Assembly (NCBI GenBank): GCA_017994935.1
Contig: JAGOJU010000025.1
Location: forward strand, 1-44,129
Source: Opitutaceae bacterium
GTDB taxonomy: Bacteria; Verrucomicrobiota; Verrucomicrobiia; Opitutales; Opitutaceae
DNA length: 44,129 nt
Direction: 5' to 3'
Shown here: one piece after another, positions 8,096 to 16,289 of the stretch
Position numbering within the stretch: position 1 is the stretch's first letter
Layout: each line of letters begins with the position of its first letter
The notes under the pieces: generated by a model
Databases searched by the model: none
Told to the model about the DNA's origin: nothing
Seen by the model: only the letters and a program-made list of their open reading frames with translations
Position numbers and translations under genes: made by a program

Positions 8096-9801
8096 CAGGA
8101 TGCGGCGGTTGCGCCGACGGCGGAAACCTCATTTGACGGTGATACGCTGAGAATCTCGTCGATGGTCGTCAGGCCGTCCTGGACAAGGCGACGTCCGTCT
8201 TCCGCAAGGGTGCGCATGCCGCTCCGCATGGCTGCTGCACGCAGGAGATCGCTGGAGGCGTTCTGCAGGATCAGCTGACGGATCTCGGCGTTGGTGTCCA
8301 TCCACTCGAAAATGGCGCGGCGTCCATGGTAGCCGGTCTGGCGGCACTCGCGACAGCCGACAGCCTTGTAGACAGGGGCGTCGCTGGCGAGTCCCAGACT
8401 GACCTTGAAAGCCGTGGCCGTCGGCCCCGTGTCGGCCTGTCTGCAATGCGGACAGAGGAGGCGCACCAGACGTTGCGCCAGGACGGCTTCAAGGGAGGAG
8501 GCAACCAGATAGGGCTCGACGCCCATGTCGACCAGGCGCGTGATTGCGCCCGGGGCGTCATTGGTGTGCAGGGTCGAGAAGACCAGGTGACCCGTCAGCG
8601 AAGCCTGGACGGCGATCTGGGCGGTTTCCTGATCACGGATTTCACCGATCAGGATCACATCCGGATCGTGACGCAGGATCGATCGCAGGCCGCGGGCGAA
8701 GGTGAGACCCGATTTCTCGGAGACCTGTATCTGGTTGACGCCGCGCAACTGATATTCGATCGGATCCTCGATGGTGACGATCTTGCGTTCCGAGTCGTTG
8801 ATTTCCTGGAGGGCGGTGTAGAGGGTGGACGTCTTGCCGCTTCCGGTCGGGCCGGTGACCAGCACGATGCCGTGGGGCAGTTGCAGCACCCGCTGGAGAC
8901 AGGCCAGTTCACGTGCCGCCATGCCGAGTTCACGCGCGCCGCGCAGGGATGCATTCTGTCGCAGGAGCCGCATGACCACCGCTTCGCCGTGAAGCATCGG
9001 GATGATGGAGACGCGGATATCAACCTCGGCTGCGTCGATCCTCACCTTGATGCGTCCATCCTGGGGCAGGCGCTTTTCGGCGATGTTCAGATGACTGAGA
9101 ATCTTTACGCGGGCGACAATTGCCGGCTGGAAACGTTTGATCTGGGCCGGCACCGGCACGTCCTGCAGAACGCCGTCGATCCGGTATCGGATGCGAAGCT
9201 CATTCTCGAAGGGCTCGAGGTGGACGTCCGAAGCGCGCAGTTCGATCGCGTCCTTGAGGACCTGGTTGACGAAGCGGATGATCGAGGCGTCCTCGGCTGC
9301 GTTGTCGAGGTTGCCGTCGCCGGTGCCGTCGTCATCCACCACCTGAACGGCCGTCTCGTCATCGAGAATTCCGATCGTGTCCGCGCCCACTCCCAGGCGC
9401 TTTTTCAATTCGCGCTGAATGACCTCGCCGGGGGCGAGCACCGGCGTGAGGCGGAGGCCGGTGATGGTCTTCAGGCCGTCCAGCCCTCGCGACGAGAAAA
9501 GGCGGGAGGTCGCGATTTCCACGGTTTCCCCATGACGCCGCAGTGGCAGAAGTTCGTCGCGCAACAGCAGGCGTGCGGGGAAAAGTGCCAGCAGGTCCTT
9601 TTCGGGTTGGACGTCCTCCAGGGAGCTGAACGCGAGGCCGTATTCGCCGGCAAGCCAGCGCAGAACGTTGTCCTCAGAGGCCGATGATGCGTCGCCTTTT
9701 GCTGCGAGGAAGGCGCGCGCGTCGGTTTCAGTCAGTTGGCGGGAAGCGATCATCCGGACCAAGACGTCCGGAATGACACGCGAGGTGTCGGCAGTGGGCA
9801 T
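8095..9801 (-). CDS. gspE: T2SS assembly ATPase GspE
   Basis: Protein of 568 residues, the cytoplasmic hexameric ATPase that drives pseudopilus assembly. An N1E-type domain spans about 1-140. The catalytic core has Walker A GPTGSGKT at 317-324, the Asp box TIEDPIEY at 343-350, Walker B DVILIGEIRD at 381-390 and the His box FSTLHTNDA near 408-416. A four-cysteine zinc module follows (C450, C453, C483, C486: CPHC...CREC), typical of GspE and PilB. About 40 acidic residues around 146-175 (DDETAVQVVDDDGTGDG) form a linker. It is the first conserved T2SS gene of the operon; a small secreted-protein gene lies 21 bases upstream. Confidence 0.97.
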   Translation of the reverse strand: MPTADTSRVIPDVLVRMIASRQLTETDARAFLAAKGDASSASEDNVLRWLAGEYGLAFSSLEDVQPEKDLLALFPARLLLRDELLPLRRHGETVEIATSRLFSSRGLDGLKTITGLRLTPVLAPGEVIQRELKKRLGVGADTIGILDDETAVQVVDDDGTGDGNLDNAAEDASIIRFVNQVLKDAIELRASDVHLEPFENELRIRYRIDGVLQDVPVPAQIKRFQPAIVARVKILSHLNIAEKRLPQDGRIKVRIDAAEVDIRVSIIPMLHGEAVVMRLLRQNASLRGARELGMAARELACLQRVLQLPHGIVLVTGPTGSGKTSTLYTALQEINDSERKIVTIEDPIEYQLRGVNQIQVSEKSGLTFARGLRSILRHDPDVILIGEIRDQETAQIAVQASLTGHLVFSTLHTNDAPGAITRLVDMGVEPYLVASSLEAVLAQRLVRLLCPHCRQADTGPTATAFKVSLGLASDAPVYKAVGCRECRQTGYHGRRAIFEWMDTNAEIRQLILQNASSDLLRAAAMRSGMRTLAEDGRRLVQDGLTTIDEILSVSPSNEVSAVGATAAS

Positions 9802-9822
9802 GGAGCGCGTGGCGGCTTCCTG

Positions 9823-10401
9823 CTAGGGCAGGAGGCCCATGAGGACCGCGATGGACTCCTGGCGAATGTCGAGGATCGCGCGGAGTTCATCCTGTGCGGC
9901 GGCAAGTTTGACTTCGTTCTGTTTTCTCACCTCCCGCAGCCTTTCGAGGCGGGCCTTGAGATCGGCAGACGTGGCGTTGTTGCGAATGGCCGCGGAAAGT
10001 GCGTCGACCTCTGGGCTGGACATTCCGGTCGGCATCGAACCGCGAGACCGGCTGGAATGGCTCTCGCCTCCAGAAGATGCCCCCATGAATCGTCCCATGA
10101 AGGCGCCGATTGGCATCGTGCTGCGACGAAGCTCCTGGACCTTCGTGATTCGGTCGTAGATCAGGGCCCACTCCTCATCATTGGTCACCTTGAACTGCTC
10201 CTTCAGGGCGGTCGACATGCGCTGACGGATTTCCTCCATTGAGAGATTGGAGCGACGCTCCCGGCGGGAGGTGCCGTCCTCCTGTGAGCCTCTTTCATTG
10301 GAGGACTGAGGAGGCTGCTGGGCGGAAGCGAACGAAAACAGTATGCTAAGCAAGCCGAGGGCGGAAAGGAGCCTGCGGCAGACAAGGGATGCGGGGGACA
10401 T
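9823..10401 (-). CDS. Secreted coiled-coil protein of unknown function at the head of the T2SS operon
   Basis: Protein of 192 residues when started at ATG 10401, directly before the signal peptide (SLVCRRLLSALGLLSILFSF then ASA). The frame is open further upstream, but that adds only non-signal-like residues. The mature part is polar and helical: SMEEIRQRMSTALKEQF, then DEEWALIYDRITKVQELRRS, then two charged helices near the C-terminus (DLKARLERLREVRKQNEVKL, then AAAQDELRAILDIRQESIAV). It lies 21 bases before gspE in the same direction, so it is probably co-transcribed. I do not recognise the family. A periplasmic accessory factor or a small exported substrate are both possible. Confidence 0.75.
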   Translation of the reverse strand: MSPASLVCRRLLSALGLLSILFSFASAQQPPQSSNERGSQEDGTSRRERRSNLSMEEIRQRMSTALKEQFKVTNDEEWALIYDRITKVQELRRSTMPIGAFMGRFMGASSGGESHSSRSRGSMPTGMSSPEVDALSAAIRNNATSADLKARLERLREVRKQNEVKLAAAQDELRAILDIRQESIAVLMGLLP

Positions 10402-10578
10402 GGTCGGGAGTGTGTTGGAAAAGGTGGTTGGAGGATCAGTGTGGACCGGACGAACTTCTAGTAAGACGCTCGTGGACACTTGTTGGTAACCCGGGAATTG
10501 CAGGTAGCTGCATTCGAGGCCACCCGGTGTCCGGATGACTTCACGCCCTATCGGAAGCGGGCGTTTTTCGCCCAGTGA

Positions 10579-11511
10579 TTACCGGATCCTGATCTCGACC
10601 GCAAAGCTCTGGCTTTGCCCGGGCTGGACCCAGTGGAGGCCGATTTTGTTTTCGATTGCGTTGGGTGGCCCCATCCACGGTTCGACGCAGTAGAAAGGAG
10701 CACTGTCGTCCGACGTCCATGTGACAAATGTCGCCTCGGGATCTGGCTTTTTCTCCTGGCCGATCCTGATCGTCACATCGCCAGGCGTTTCAACGGGCCC
10801 GAAGAGCACCTCATTGGTTTTGAGTCCCAGATGCTGGGTATCGATAAGCAAAGGCTGGCTGAGGCGCTCCTCCCGGTGCAGTTCGGGGCCTGGTTGCAGC
10901 TGACCGGTGGCGGTATCCTGTCTCAACCGTTTGGTTGCGGGGATGCGGATGGCGTAGTCGTTGCGGGTGAGACCCTCTGTCCAAGGGAGCGTAAAGTAGA
11001 AGTGATGTCCCGCGCTCCAGGGGATCGGGCGGGTGTCGTGATTGGAAAGCACAAACTCGCAGGTCAGTCCCAGGGAGGCGAAACGGTAGACGACGGCAAA
11101 TTCGTAGTCGTAGGGATAGGCTGATCGGGCCTCTGCGTCGGGCAGGAGCACAGCGGTGAAACCCCGTTCGGTGGCGTGCCGCACATCAAATTTCCCTTGT
11201 CGCGCGATGCCGTGCATCGGCATGGGCCGGCGAACCTGGTCGGGAGCGCGCCAGAAATGGATGTCGCCCCGGTCGAAGGTCCGTCCGTTGAACGGGAAAA
11301 GGATGGGGTTTCCGCCACGCACCTTGTGAAAGTCATCGAGAGATGTGAGTTCCGGCCAGTAGAGGACATCCCGTACGGAGCCGTCGGCAAGTGTCACATT
11401 CCAGTTCATCAGGCGCGCCCCCCGTTCGGGCATCGCAAGAAACGTGGAGTTGCCAACACGCCACCGCGTCAGGTTTTCTCCGAGGTAGGGAACAGCTTCC
11501 ATGGTGCCCAT
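10579..11511 (-). CDS. Aldose 1-epimerase (galactose mutarotase)-like protein
   Basis: About 310 residues. The beta-rich sequence with RVGNSTFLAMPERGARLMNW, then GGNPILFPFNGRTFDRGDIH, PMPMHGIARQGKF, WSAGHHFYFTLPW and, near the end, FYCVEPWMGPPNAI, fits the aldose-1-epimerase/YeaD superfamily. Conserved histidines (MHG and GHHFYF) and the late Glu (CVEPW) are where the catalytic residues of mutarotases lie. The family interconverts sugar anomers; the substrate cannot be read here. The start is uncertain: ATG 11511 or 11502 precede the first conserved strand, while the frame remains open to 11670. No signal peptide is seen, so it is probably cytoplasmic. It is divergent from the NfeD-type protease gene and separate from the T2SS operon. 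Confidence 0.8.
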   Translation of the reverse strand: MGTMEAVPYLGENLTRWRVGNSTFLAMPERGARLMNWNVTLADGSVRDVLYWPELTSLDDFHKVRGGNPILFPFNGRTFDRGDIHFWRAPDQVRRPMPMHGIARQGKFDVRHATERGFTAVLLPDAEARSAYPYDYEFAVVYRFASLGLTCEFVLSNHDTRPIPWSAGHHFYFTLPWTEGLTRNDYAIRIPATKRLRQDTATGQLQPGPELHREERLSQPLLIDTQHLGLKTNEVLFGPVETPGDVTIRIGQEKKPDPEATFVTWTSDDSAPFYCVEPWMGPPNAIENKIGLHWVQPGQSQSFAVEIRIR

Positions 11512-11608
11512 CAGTAAGGCGGGGAAATCCCGGGTGGCCAACGGATTTGTGGAAATTCCAGGTGATTTTCGTTCACCGTGGCACTTGCACAACGCGGTAT
11601 CGTCGACC

Positions 11609-13138
11609 ATGCTGGGCTCAATGCCGCGACTTCTTCGCAGTTTTTTCCCGGGCGCCTGTCTGACGGGCATTTTGGCCTTCGTTTTGGGAGCGATGGCGCA
11701 GGAGGCTGCGCCTGAAAATGCGTCTGCGAAGGAGATGGGCGCGGTTCAGCCGGCGGGTGAGGTGGTGCCGGCCCCCGCTTCCGCACCCCACGCTCAATCC
11801 GTGGTCGCCCCCAAACGTGTCGTGGTCATTCCGGTCCGTGAGGAGATTGCGAAGCCCATCCTGTATGTGATCCGACGTGGTTTGAAGGAGGCGATTGAGG
11901 AAGGGGCCGATGTCGTCGTGCTCGACATGAAGACTCCGGGGGGGGCGCTCGATGTGACGTTTGACATCATGGAGGCGCTGGAGCGGTTTTCCGGCAAGAC
12001 AGTGACCTATGTGAATTCCGAGGCACTCTCTGCGGGGGCGTTCATTTCCGCGATGACGGACGAGATCTGGTTTGCGCCCACCGGTGTCATTGGTGCCGCG
12101 GCCCCCGTGCTGGCGACAGGCGGGGAGATCGATGCGTCGATGAAACAGAAAATCGTGAGTTATCTCCGGGCGCGCGTCCGGGCGATTTCGGAGGGCAAGG
12201 GATATCGCGGGCAGGTGATCTCTGCGATGATCGACTCGGATTATGAACTCAAGATTGGCGATGTGGTGCTCAAGCCGAAGGGCGAGCTGCTGTCGCTCAC
12301 GGCGACGGAGTCGGTCAAGACCTACGGCGATCCGCCGCAGCCGCTCCTTGCGGCGGGCATCGCGAAGGACCTATCTACGCTGTTGAACGACGACCTCGGT
12401 GCCACGCCGGCCTCCACGGTCTATCTTGAAGCGAACTGGGCCGAACAGTTTGCGGTTCTGCTCAACAGCCTGTCGCCCGTACTGCTGGGGCTCGGTCTTC
12501 TTGCGGCGTTTATTGAGTTCAAGACGCCCGGTTTTGGCTTCTTTGGAGTTGCCGCGGGCATCCTGCTGACAGCCGTGTTCTTCGGACATTACATTGCTGG
12601 GTTCTCGGGACACGAGCCGATCCTGTTTTTCATCCTCGGTCTTGCGGCATTCCTCATTGAGCTCTTCTTTTTTCCGGGTGTCGTGGTGGTGGCGCTTGTC
12701 GGAATCGCATTGATGCTGGGCTCGCTCGTGTGGTCGATGGCAGACCTTTGGCCCAATGAGCCCGTCACTTTTTCTGCGGGCATCTTTCTCCAGCCGATCG
12801 TGAACCTCGGAGTGGGCATCGTCATCGCGATTGGTCTCGCGGTATTCCTCGCGCGTTTCCTGCCCAGGAGCTGGCTGTGGGACCGCATGGTGCTCAGCGC
12901 GAGCGTGGCGGGAGCCGCTCAGGCTGCAGGCGGTGACCCGGGTCGTTCTCCCGATGCAGGATCGCTGATCGGCAGGCGCGGCACGGCCGTGACCGGACTT
13001 TTTCCGAGTGGACAGATTGAGGTGGAAGGGCGGCGCTATGAGGCGCGTGTGGCGGTGGGCTCGATCGAACGGGGTGCGAAGATTGCCGTGACATCGCGAT
13101 CGGAATTCGGATGGATTGTTGAGCGCAGCGAATCATGA
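11609..13138 (+). CDS. Membrane-bound ClpP-class serine protease of the NfeD family
   Basis: About 509 residues. A signal peptide or anchor is visible (LLRSFFPGACLTGILAFVLG). The protease domain (about 60-260) contains DMKTPGGALDVTFDIMEALE, then NSEALSAGAFISAMTDEIWF, where Ser of SAG is the expected nucleophile, and TGVIGAAAPV. The general-base Lys probably lies in DASMKQKIVSYLRAR. Several membrane helices follow (about 300-420), then a C-terminal OB-fold (LIGRRGTAVTGLFPSGQIEV, then EGRRYEA). This is the long NfeD architecture, thought to clip membrane or stomatin-type proteins. The stop overlaps the start of a short NfeD gene (ATGA) and a flotillin gene follows. ATG 11621 is an equally possible start. 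Confidence 0.88.
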   Translation: MLGSMPRLLRSFFPGACLTGILAFVLGAMAQEAAPENASAKEMGAVQPAGEVVPAPASAPHAQSVVAPKRVVVIPVREEIAKPILYVIRRGLKEAIEEGADVVVLDMKTPGGALDVTFDIMEALERFSGKTVTYVNSEALSAGAFISAMTDEIWFAPTGVIGAAAPVLATGGEIDASMKQKIVSYLRARVRAISEGKGYRGQVISAMIDSDYELKIGDVVLKPKGELLSLTATESVKTYGDPPQPLLAAGIAKDLSTLLNDDLGATPASTVYLEANWAEQFAVLLNSLSPVLLGLGLLAAFIEFKTPGFGFFGVAAGILLTAVFFGHYIAGFSGHEPILFFILGLAAFLIELFFFPGVVVVALVGIALMLGSLVWSMADLWPNEPVTFSAGIFLQPIVNLGVGIVIAIGLAVFLARFLPRSWLWDRMVLSASVAGAAQAAGGDPGRSPDAGSLIGRRGTAVTGLFPSGQIEVEGRRYEARVAVGSIERGAKIAVTSRSEFGWIVERSES

Positions 13139-13596
13139 ATGCCATCGGCCTCCTTTTCCTCTCGGGTGTCACCCTGCTTGCCTTCGAGGTGATCGTGCCT
13201 GGCGCGATTCTCGGCATCTTCGGCTGTCTGGCGCTGCTGGCGGGTGTGATCCTATCCTTCACGACCTATGGAGCAGCCGGAGGCATGGCAGCGCTTGGCA
13301 TCGCCCTCCTGCTCGTATCGATCATGCTTTTTGTGGAGTTCTACCTTCTCCCGAGAACCAGGATCGGACGCAGGATGTTCCTGCGGACTTCGATCGTTGC
13401 CAGCAGTCATGCCGTGCCCGAGGCCACGCTGGTCGGCGCGGACGCGACGGCGGAGACGCAGTTGACGCCGTCGGGATATGTCATGATTGGTGGGAAACGA
13501 TACGATGCGTTCTCCCAGTCAGGACCGGTTTCTGCAGGCGAGGCACTTCGTGTTGTCGCCGTCGACAGTTTCAGAGTAATCGTCACCAAACCCTAG
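13135..13596 (+). CDS. Short NfeD-family membrane protein
   Basis: Protein of 153 residues: two to three N-terminal membrane segments (IGLLFLSGVTLLAFEVIVPG, GCLALLAGVILSF and LGIALLLVSIMLFVEFYLLP) and a C-terminal OB-like domain (ATAETQLTPSGYVMIGGKRY). It lacks the protease domain, so it is the truncated NfeD class. Such proteins are known partners of flotillin/SPFH proteins in bacterial membrane microdomains. It overlaps the upstream protease gene by four bases, and floA starts nine bases after its stop, so the three are almost certainly one operon. Confidence 0.87.
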   Translation: MNAIGLLFLSGVTLLAFEVIVPGAILGIFGCLALLAGVILSFTTYGAAGGMAALGIALLLVSIMLFVEFYLLPRTRIGRRMFLRTSIVASSHAVPEATLVGADATAETQLTPSGYVMIGGKRYDAFSQSGPVSAGEALRVVAVDSFRVIVTKP

Positions 13597-13605
13597 TCTC
13601 CCATC

Positions 13606-14619
13606 ATGGAAATCCTTCGTCCCTCCGTCCTCTGGATCGCGGTGCCCGTGGGCATCGTCGTCATCATCATCCTCTTCATTGTGCTGTCCTTCTTCAGCGT
13701 GTGGCTGAGGGCGTGGCTTGCGGGTGCCTATGTCGGGTTCTCCGACCTCGTGGCCATGCGCCTTCGGCAGGTGCCCTACGGACTCATGGTGGACGCGCGC
13801 ATCACCGCCAAGAAGGCCGGGATCGAGATCAGCATCGACGAATTCGAGGCACATTTCCTGGCGGGCGGAAACGTGGTTCCAACGGTGCACGCACTCATTG
13901 CCGCGCAGAAGGCCGGCATCGAACTGAGCTGGCAGAGGGCGTGCGCCATTGACCTTGCGACAAAGGGTTCGGGCAAGAGCGTCGTCGAAGCGGTGCGAAC
14001 CTCCGTCGATCCCAAGGTCATCGACTGCCCCAATCCGGAGGGAGGGCGCATGACCATCGATGGTGTCGCGAAGGACGGAATCCAGGTGAAGGTCAAGGCG
14101 CGCGTGACGGTGCGCACCAATCTCGACCGCTTTGTCGGCGGCGCCAAGGAGGACACGATCATCGCGCGCGTGGGCGAGGGCATTGTCACGACCATCGGTA
14201 CGGCCGAGAGCTACAAGGCGGTGCTTGAGTCGCCGGACAACATCTCAAAGACCGTGCTTCATCGCGGCCTCGATGTGGGCACCGCGTTTGAGATCCTTTC
14301 GATCGACATTGCAGACGTCGATGTGGGCGAGAACATCGGCGCCAAACTCCAGGTGGCGCAGGCCGAGGCCAACAAGAACATGGCCCAGGCGCAGGCGGAA
14401 ATCCGCCGTGCGGCGGCTGTCGCGCTTGAGCAGGAAATGAAGGCGAAGGTTCAGGAGATGCAAGCCAAGGTGGTCGAGGCGCAGGCCCAGGTGCCGCAGG
14501 CGATGGCAGATGCGTTCCGCAACGGGCGCCTTGGGGTGATGGACTATTATCGCATGGACAACGTGCAGGCCGACACCTCGATGCGCCAGAGCATCGCCGA
14601 TCCGGACCAGAAGTCCTGA
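13606..14619 (+). CDS. floA: Flotillin-like SPFH protein FloA
   Basis: Protein of 337 residues. One N-terminal membrane hairpin ([20 protein letters not shown]) leads into [20 protein letters not shown] and [20 protein letters not shown], the YqfA/FloA signatures. The SPFH core ([20 protein letters not shown], then [20 protein letters not shown]) is followed by an Ala/Gln-rich coiled coil (about 235-300, [20 protein letters not shown]) that drives oligomerisation. The family scaffolds functional membrane microdomains and affects membrane fluidity and cell-wall synthesis. Length and motif order are normal for FloA. It is third in the NfeD operon. Confidence 0.93.
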   Translation: MEILRPSVLWIAVPVGIVVIIILFIVLSFFSVWLRAWLAGAYVGFSDLVAMRLRQVPYGLMVDARITAKKAGIEISIDEFEAHFLAGGNVVPTVHALIAAQKAGIELSWQRACAIDLATKGSGKSVVEAVRTSVDPKVIDCPNPEGGRMTIDGVAKDGIQVKVKARVTVRTNLDRFVGGAKEDTIIARVGEGIVTTIGTAESYKAVLESPDNISKTVLHRGLDVGTAFEILSIDIADVDVGENIGAKLQVAQAEANKNMAQAQAEIRRAAAVALEQEMKAKVQEMQAKVVEAQAQVPQAMADAFRNGRLGVMDYYRMDNVQADTSMRQSIADPDQKS

Positions 14620-14659
14620 GGCGCGGACCTTCCCTCAACCCGACTGAACCGTACCGGCT

Positions 14660-15322
14660 GTGGATTGGATCTTCGAACACATTCAGGTCATCGCCATTGT
14701 GGCGGGTGTGATCGCGTATTGGATCAACCAGAGGAAGCGTCACAAGGCGGGCGAAAGTGCGGACTACGATGGCGACGGCATCCCTGATGTGCCGCAGACG
14801 CGGAAACTGGGGGACAGGGAAAACCCGGACGCCGCGCAATCCGAACGGGAGAGGCAGATTCGGGAGGAGATGCTCAGGAAGATTGCCGAGCGGCGCGGAG
14901 GCGGATCCCCGCCCGCGCTGCCCCCTGATCTGCCCGCACCGGCGCGGCGCGCGCCGGCCCAGCCGCTGGAGGCTCCGCGGCCCGCCTCATCGAGTCCGCT
15001 TGAGGAAATGCTTCGGCGCGCCGCGGATGCGTTGCGCCGGAACGAGGAGGCAGCCAGGGCGGAAGCCGCTGCGGCGGAGAAGGCCGAACGCAGGCGCCTC
15101 CGCAGGCTCAGGGAGCAGGCACTTGCCCTTGAGGAGGCGCGTCGTCAGGAGACTGCGAAGGCGGCTGCAATCGCCGCGCATGAGTCCCCCTTGATCGAGT
15201 TCAGGCGTGAAAATCTCATCCGTCGGGCGCTGTTGCAGGACCTTCGAGGGGCGGGGAATCTTCGGCGAGCGATCGTGCTTCGGGAGGTGATTGGACCTCC
15301 GGTCGGACTCAGCCGCAGATAG
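14660..15322 (+). CDS. Membrane-anchored charged protein of unknown function
   Basis: Protein of 220 residues with a GTG start at 14660; no ATG lies before the membrane segment. The N-terminus has one hydrophobic helix (DWIFEHIQVIAIVAGVIAYW), then DYDGDGIPDVP, a possible Asp-rich metal site. After that comes a Pro-rich linker and a long Ala/Glu/Arg-rich helix (about 110-175, RRNEEAARAEAAAAEKAERR). The C-terminal end (NLIRRALLQDLRGAGNLRRA, then IVLREVIGPP) may be a small folded motif. It lies 40 bases after floA and is probably the last gene of that operon, so a role at the membrane with the flotillin is a guess from context only. It converges with the RodZ-like gene, with 13 bases between the two stops. 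Confidence 0.7.
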   Translation: MDWIFEHIQVIAIVAGVIAYWINQRKRHKAGESADYDGDGIPDVPQTRKLGDRENPDAAQSERERQIREEMLRKIAERRGGGSPPALPPDLPAPARRAPAQPLEAPRPASSSPLEEMLRRAADALRRNEEAARAEAAAAEKAERRRLRRLREQALALEEARRQETAKAAAIAAHESPLIEFRRENLIRRALLQDLRGAGNLRRAIVLREVIGPPVGLSRR

Positions 15323-15335
15323 TCGGTGTGCGTCC

Positions 15336-16172
15336 TCAGCGTCCCGAGGGCGTGTTGGAGCGCGAGGCGGGAGCCTTGAGGTCAGCGGCGCGGTCCGGCA
15401 TCGGATAGCGAATGCCGTTGATCTCCAGTTCAACCGCCCGATGCGGATCGGCCTCGATCCGGAGCGCGGTGCGATAGGGCAGCACTCTTGAGTCGCCGCG
15501 GGACATCGCCCCGCTGAACAGCACGAGATTGTCGTTGAGCTGGCGGACGGTCAGGAACGTGTTGTCCATTGCGAACACCGTGATGACAGCCTCGCCGGGC
15601 CGTGGCGCCACGGCTGCCGGGCTGCCTCCGGAGGCGGTGGACGGTCTGGTGGGATCGCTGCTGAAGAGTTTGACGAGCACGACGATGAGCACGATCAGCA
15701 CACCGATTCCTGCAAGTGCGAGCAGGCCCTTGATGACGAGAGCCTGATCGATTTGCGGACCCGAGGCGCGCGGACGGAACGTTGCAGGATTGTTGTCCGG
15801 CGCAGGCGCGGCCTCCTGAACGACCTCGGCACTTGCAGGAGTTGAAGGAGGCACGTCACGGCTGGGTCCCTTTGCCGAGGAAACCGACAGTTCCATCCGA
15901 CCGAAACTCTCGCGATTCAGCCCACGGGTCTTCGATTCCCCCATGCCCAATGCCTTGTAGTCATTGATGATCTTGTCGCCCGGGAGCTTGAGGAACGTGG
16001 CATACGAACGCAGGAAGCCGCGCACGTAGATCTCGGGCAGCGATAGATCGAACTGATTGTTCTCGAATTTGTGCAGGTAGTCGCCGCGGATCTTGGTCGC
16101 CTCCGCGACTTCGCGGATGGAGACCCCTTTTCGCTTGCGCGCTTCCTCAAGGCGTTCGCCGATCGTCTGCAT
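15336..16172 (-). CDS. RodZ-like helix-turn-helix membrane protein
   Basis: Protein of 278 residues. The N-terminal HTH_25-type domain (about 1-75) reads MQTIGERLEEARKRKGVSIR, EVAEATKIRGDYLHKFE, then LPEIYVRGFLRSYATFLKLP, the RodZ/YmfM signature. A polar linker follows, then one membrane segment (about 150-172, GLLALAGIGVLIVLIVVLVK), then a periplasmic domain of about 80 residues (VITVFAMDNTFLTVRQLNDN, then VLPYRTALRIEADPHRAVEL). In the known family RodZ links MreB to the elongation machinery. Only the domain order supports this here, since no mre genes are adjacent. It lies downstream of ftsK in the same direction, with 117 bases between. Confidence 0.85.
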   Translation of the reverse strand: MQTIGERLEEARKRKGVSIREVAEATKIRGDYLHKFENNQFDLSLPEIYVRGFLRSYATFLKLPGDKIINDYKALGMGESKTRGLNRESFGRMELSVSSAKGPSRDVPPSTPASAEVVQEAAPAPDNNPATFRPRASGPQIDQALVIKGLLALAGIGVLIVLIVVLVKLFSSDPTRPSTASGGSPAAVAPRPGEAVITVFAMDNTFLTVRQLNDNLVLFSGAMSRGDSRVLPYRTALRIEADPHRAVELEINGIRYPMPDRAADLKAPASRSNTPSGR

Positions 16173-16289
16173 GGGGCTCAGTAGGATGAAGTTGAAATGG
16201 CGGAAGGAGGGAAGACGGAAGTGCGCGCGGTGACCAGTCTTTCCGACGTGGCCCCCTGCTTTTCTTCATGACTCATGAACCTGTCGGAC

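Noticed and set aside
8326..9687. 453-codon open frame antisense to gspE
   Set aside because: gspE on the other strand has every family motif. The antisense frame is a by-product of high GC third positions and has no recognisable domain.
10559..10573. GGGCG/CGCCC repeat after the aldose-epimerase-like gene
   Set aside because: It has five-base arms with a TTTTT loop and no T-tract on the downstream side for the minus-strand gene, so it is not convincing as a terminator.
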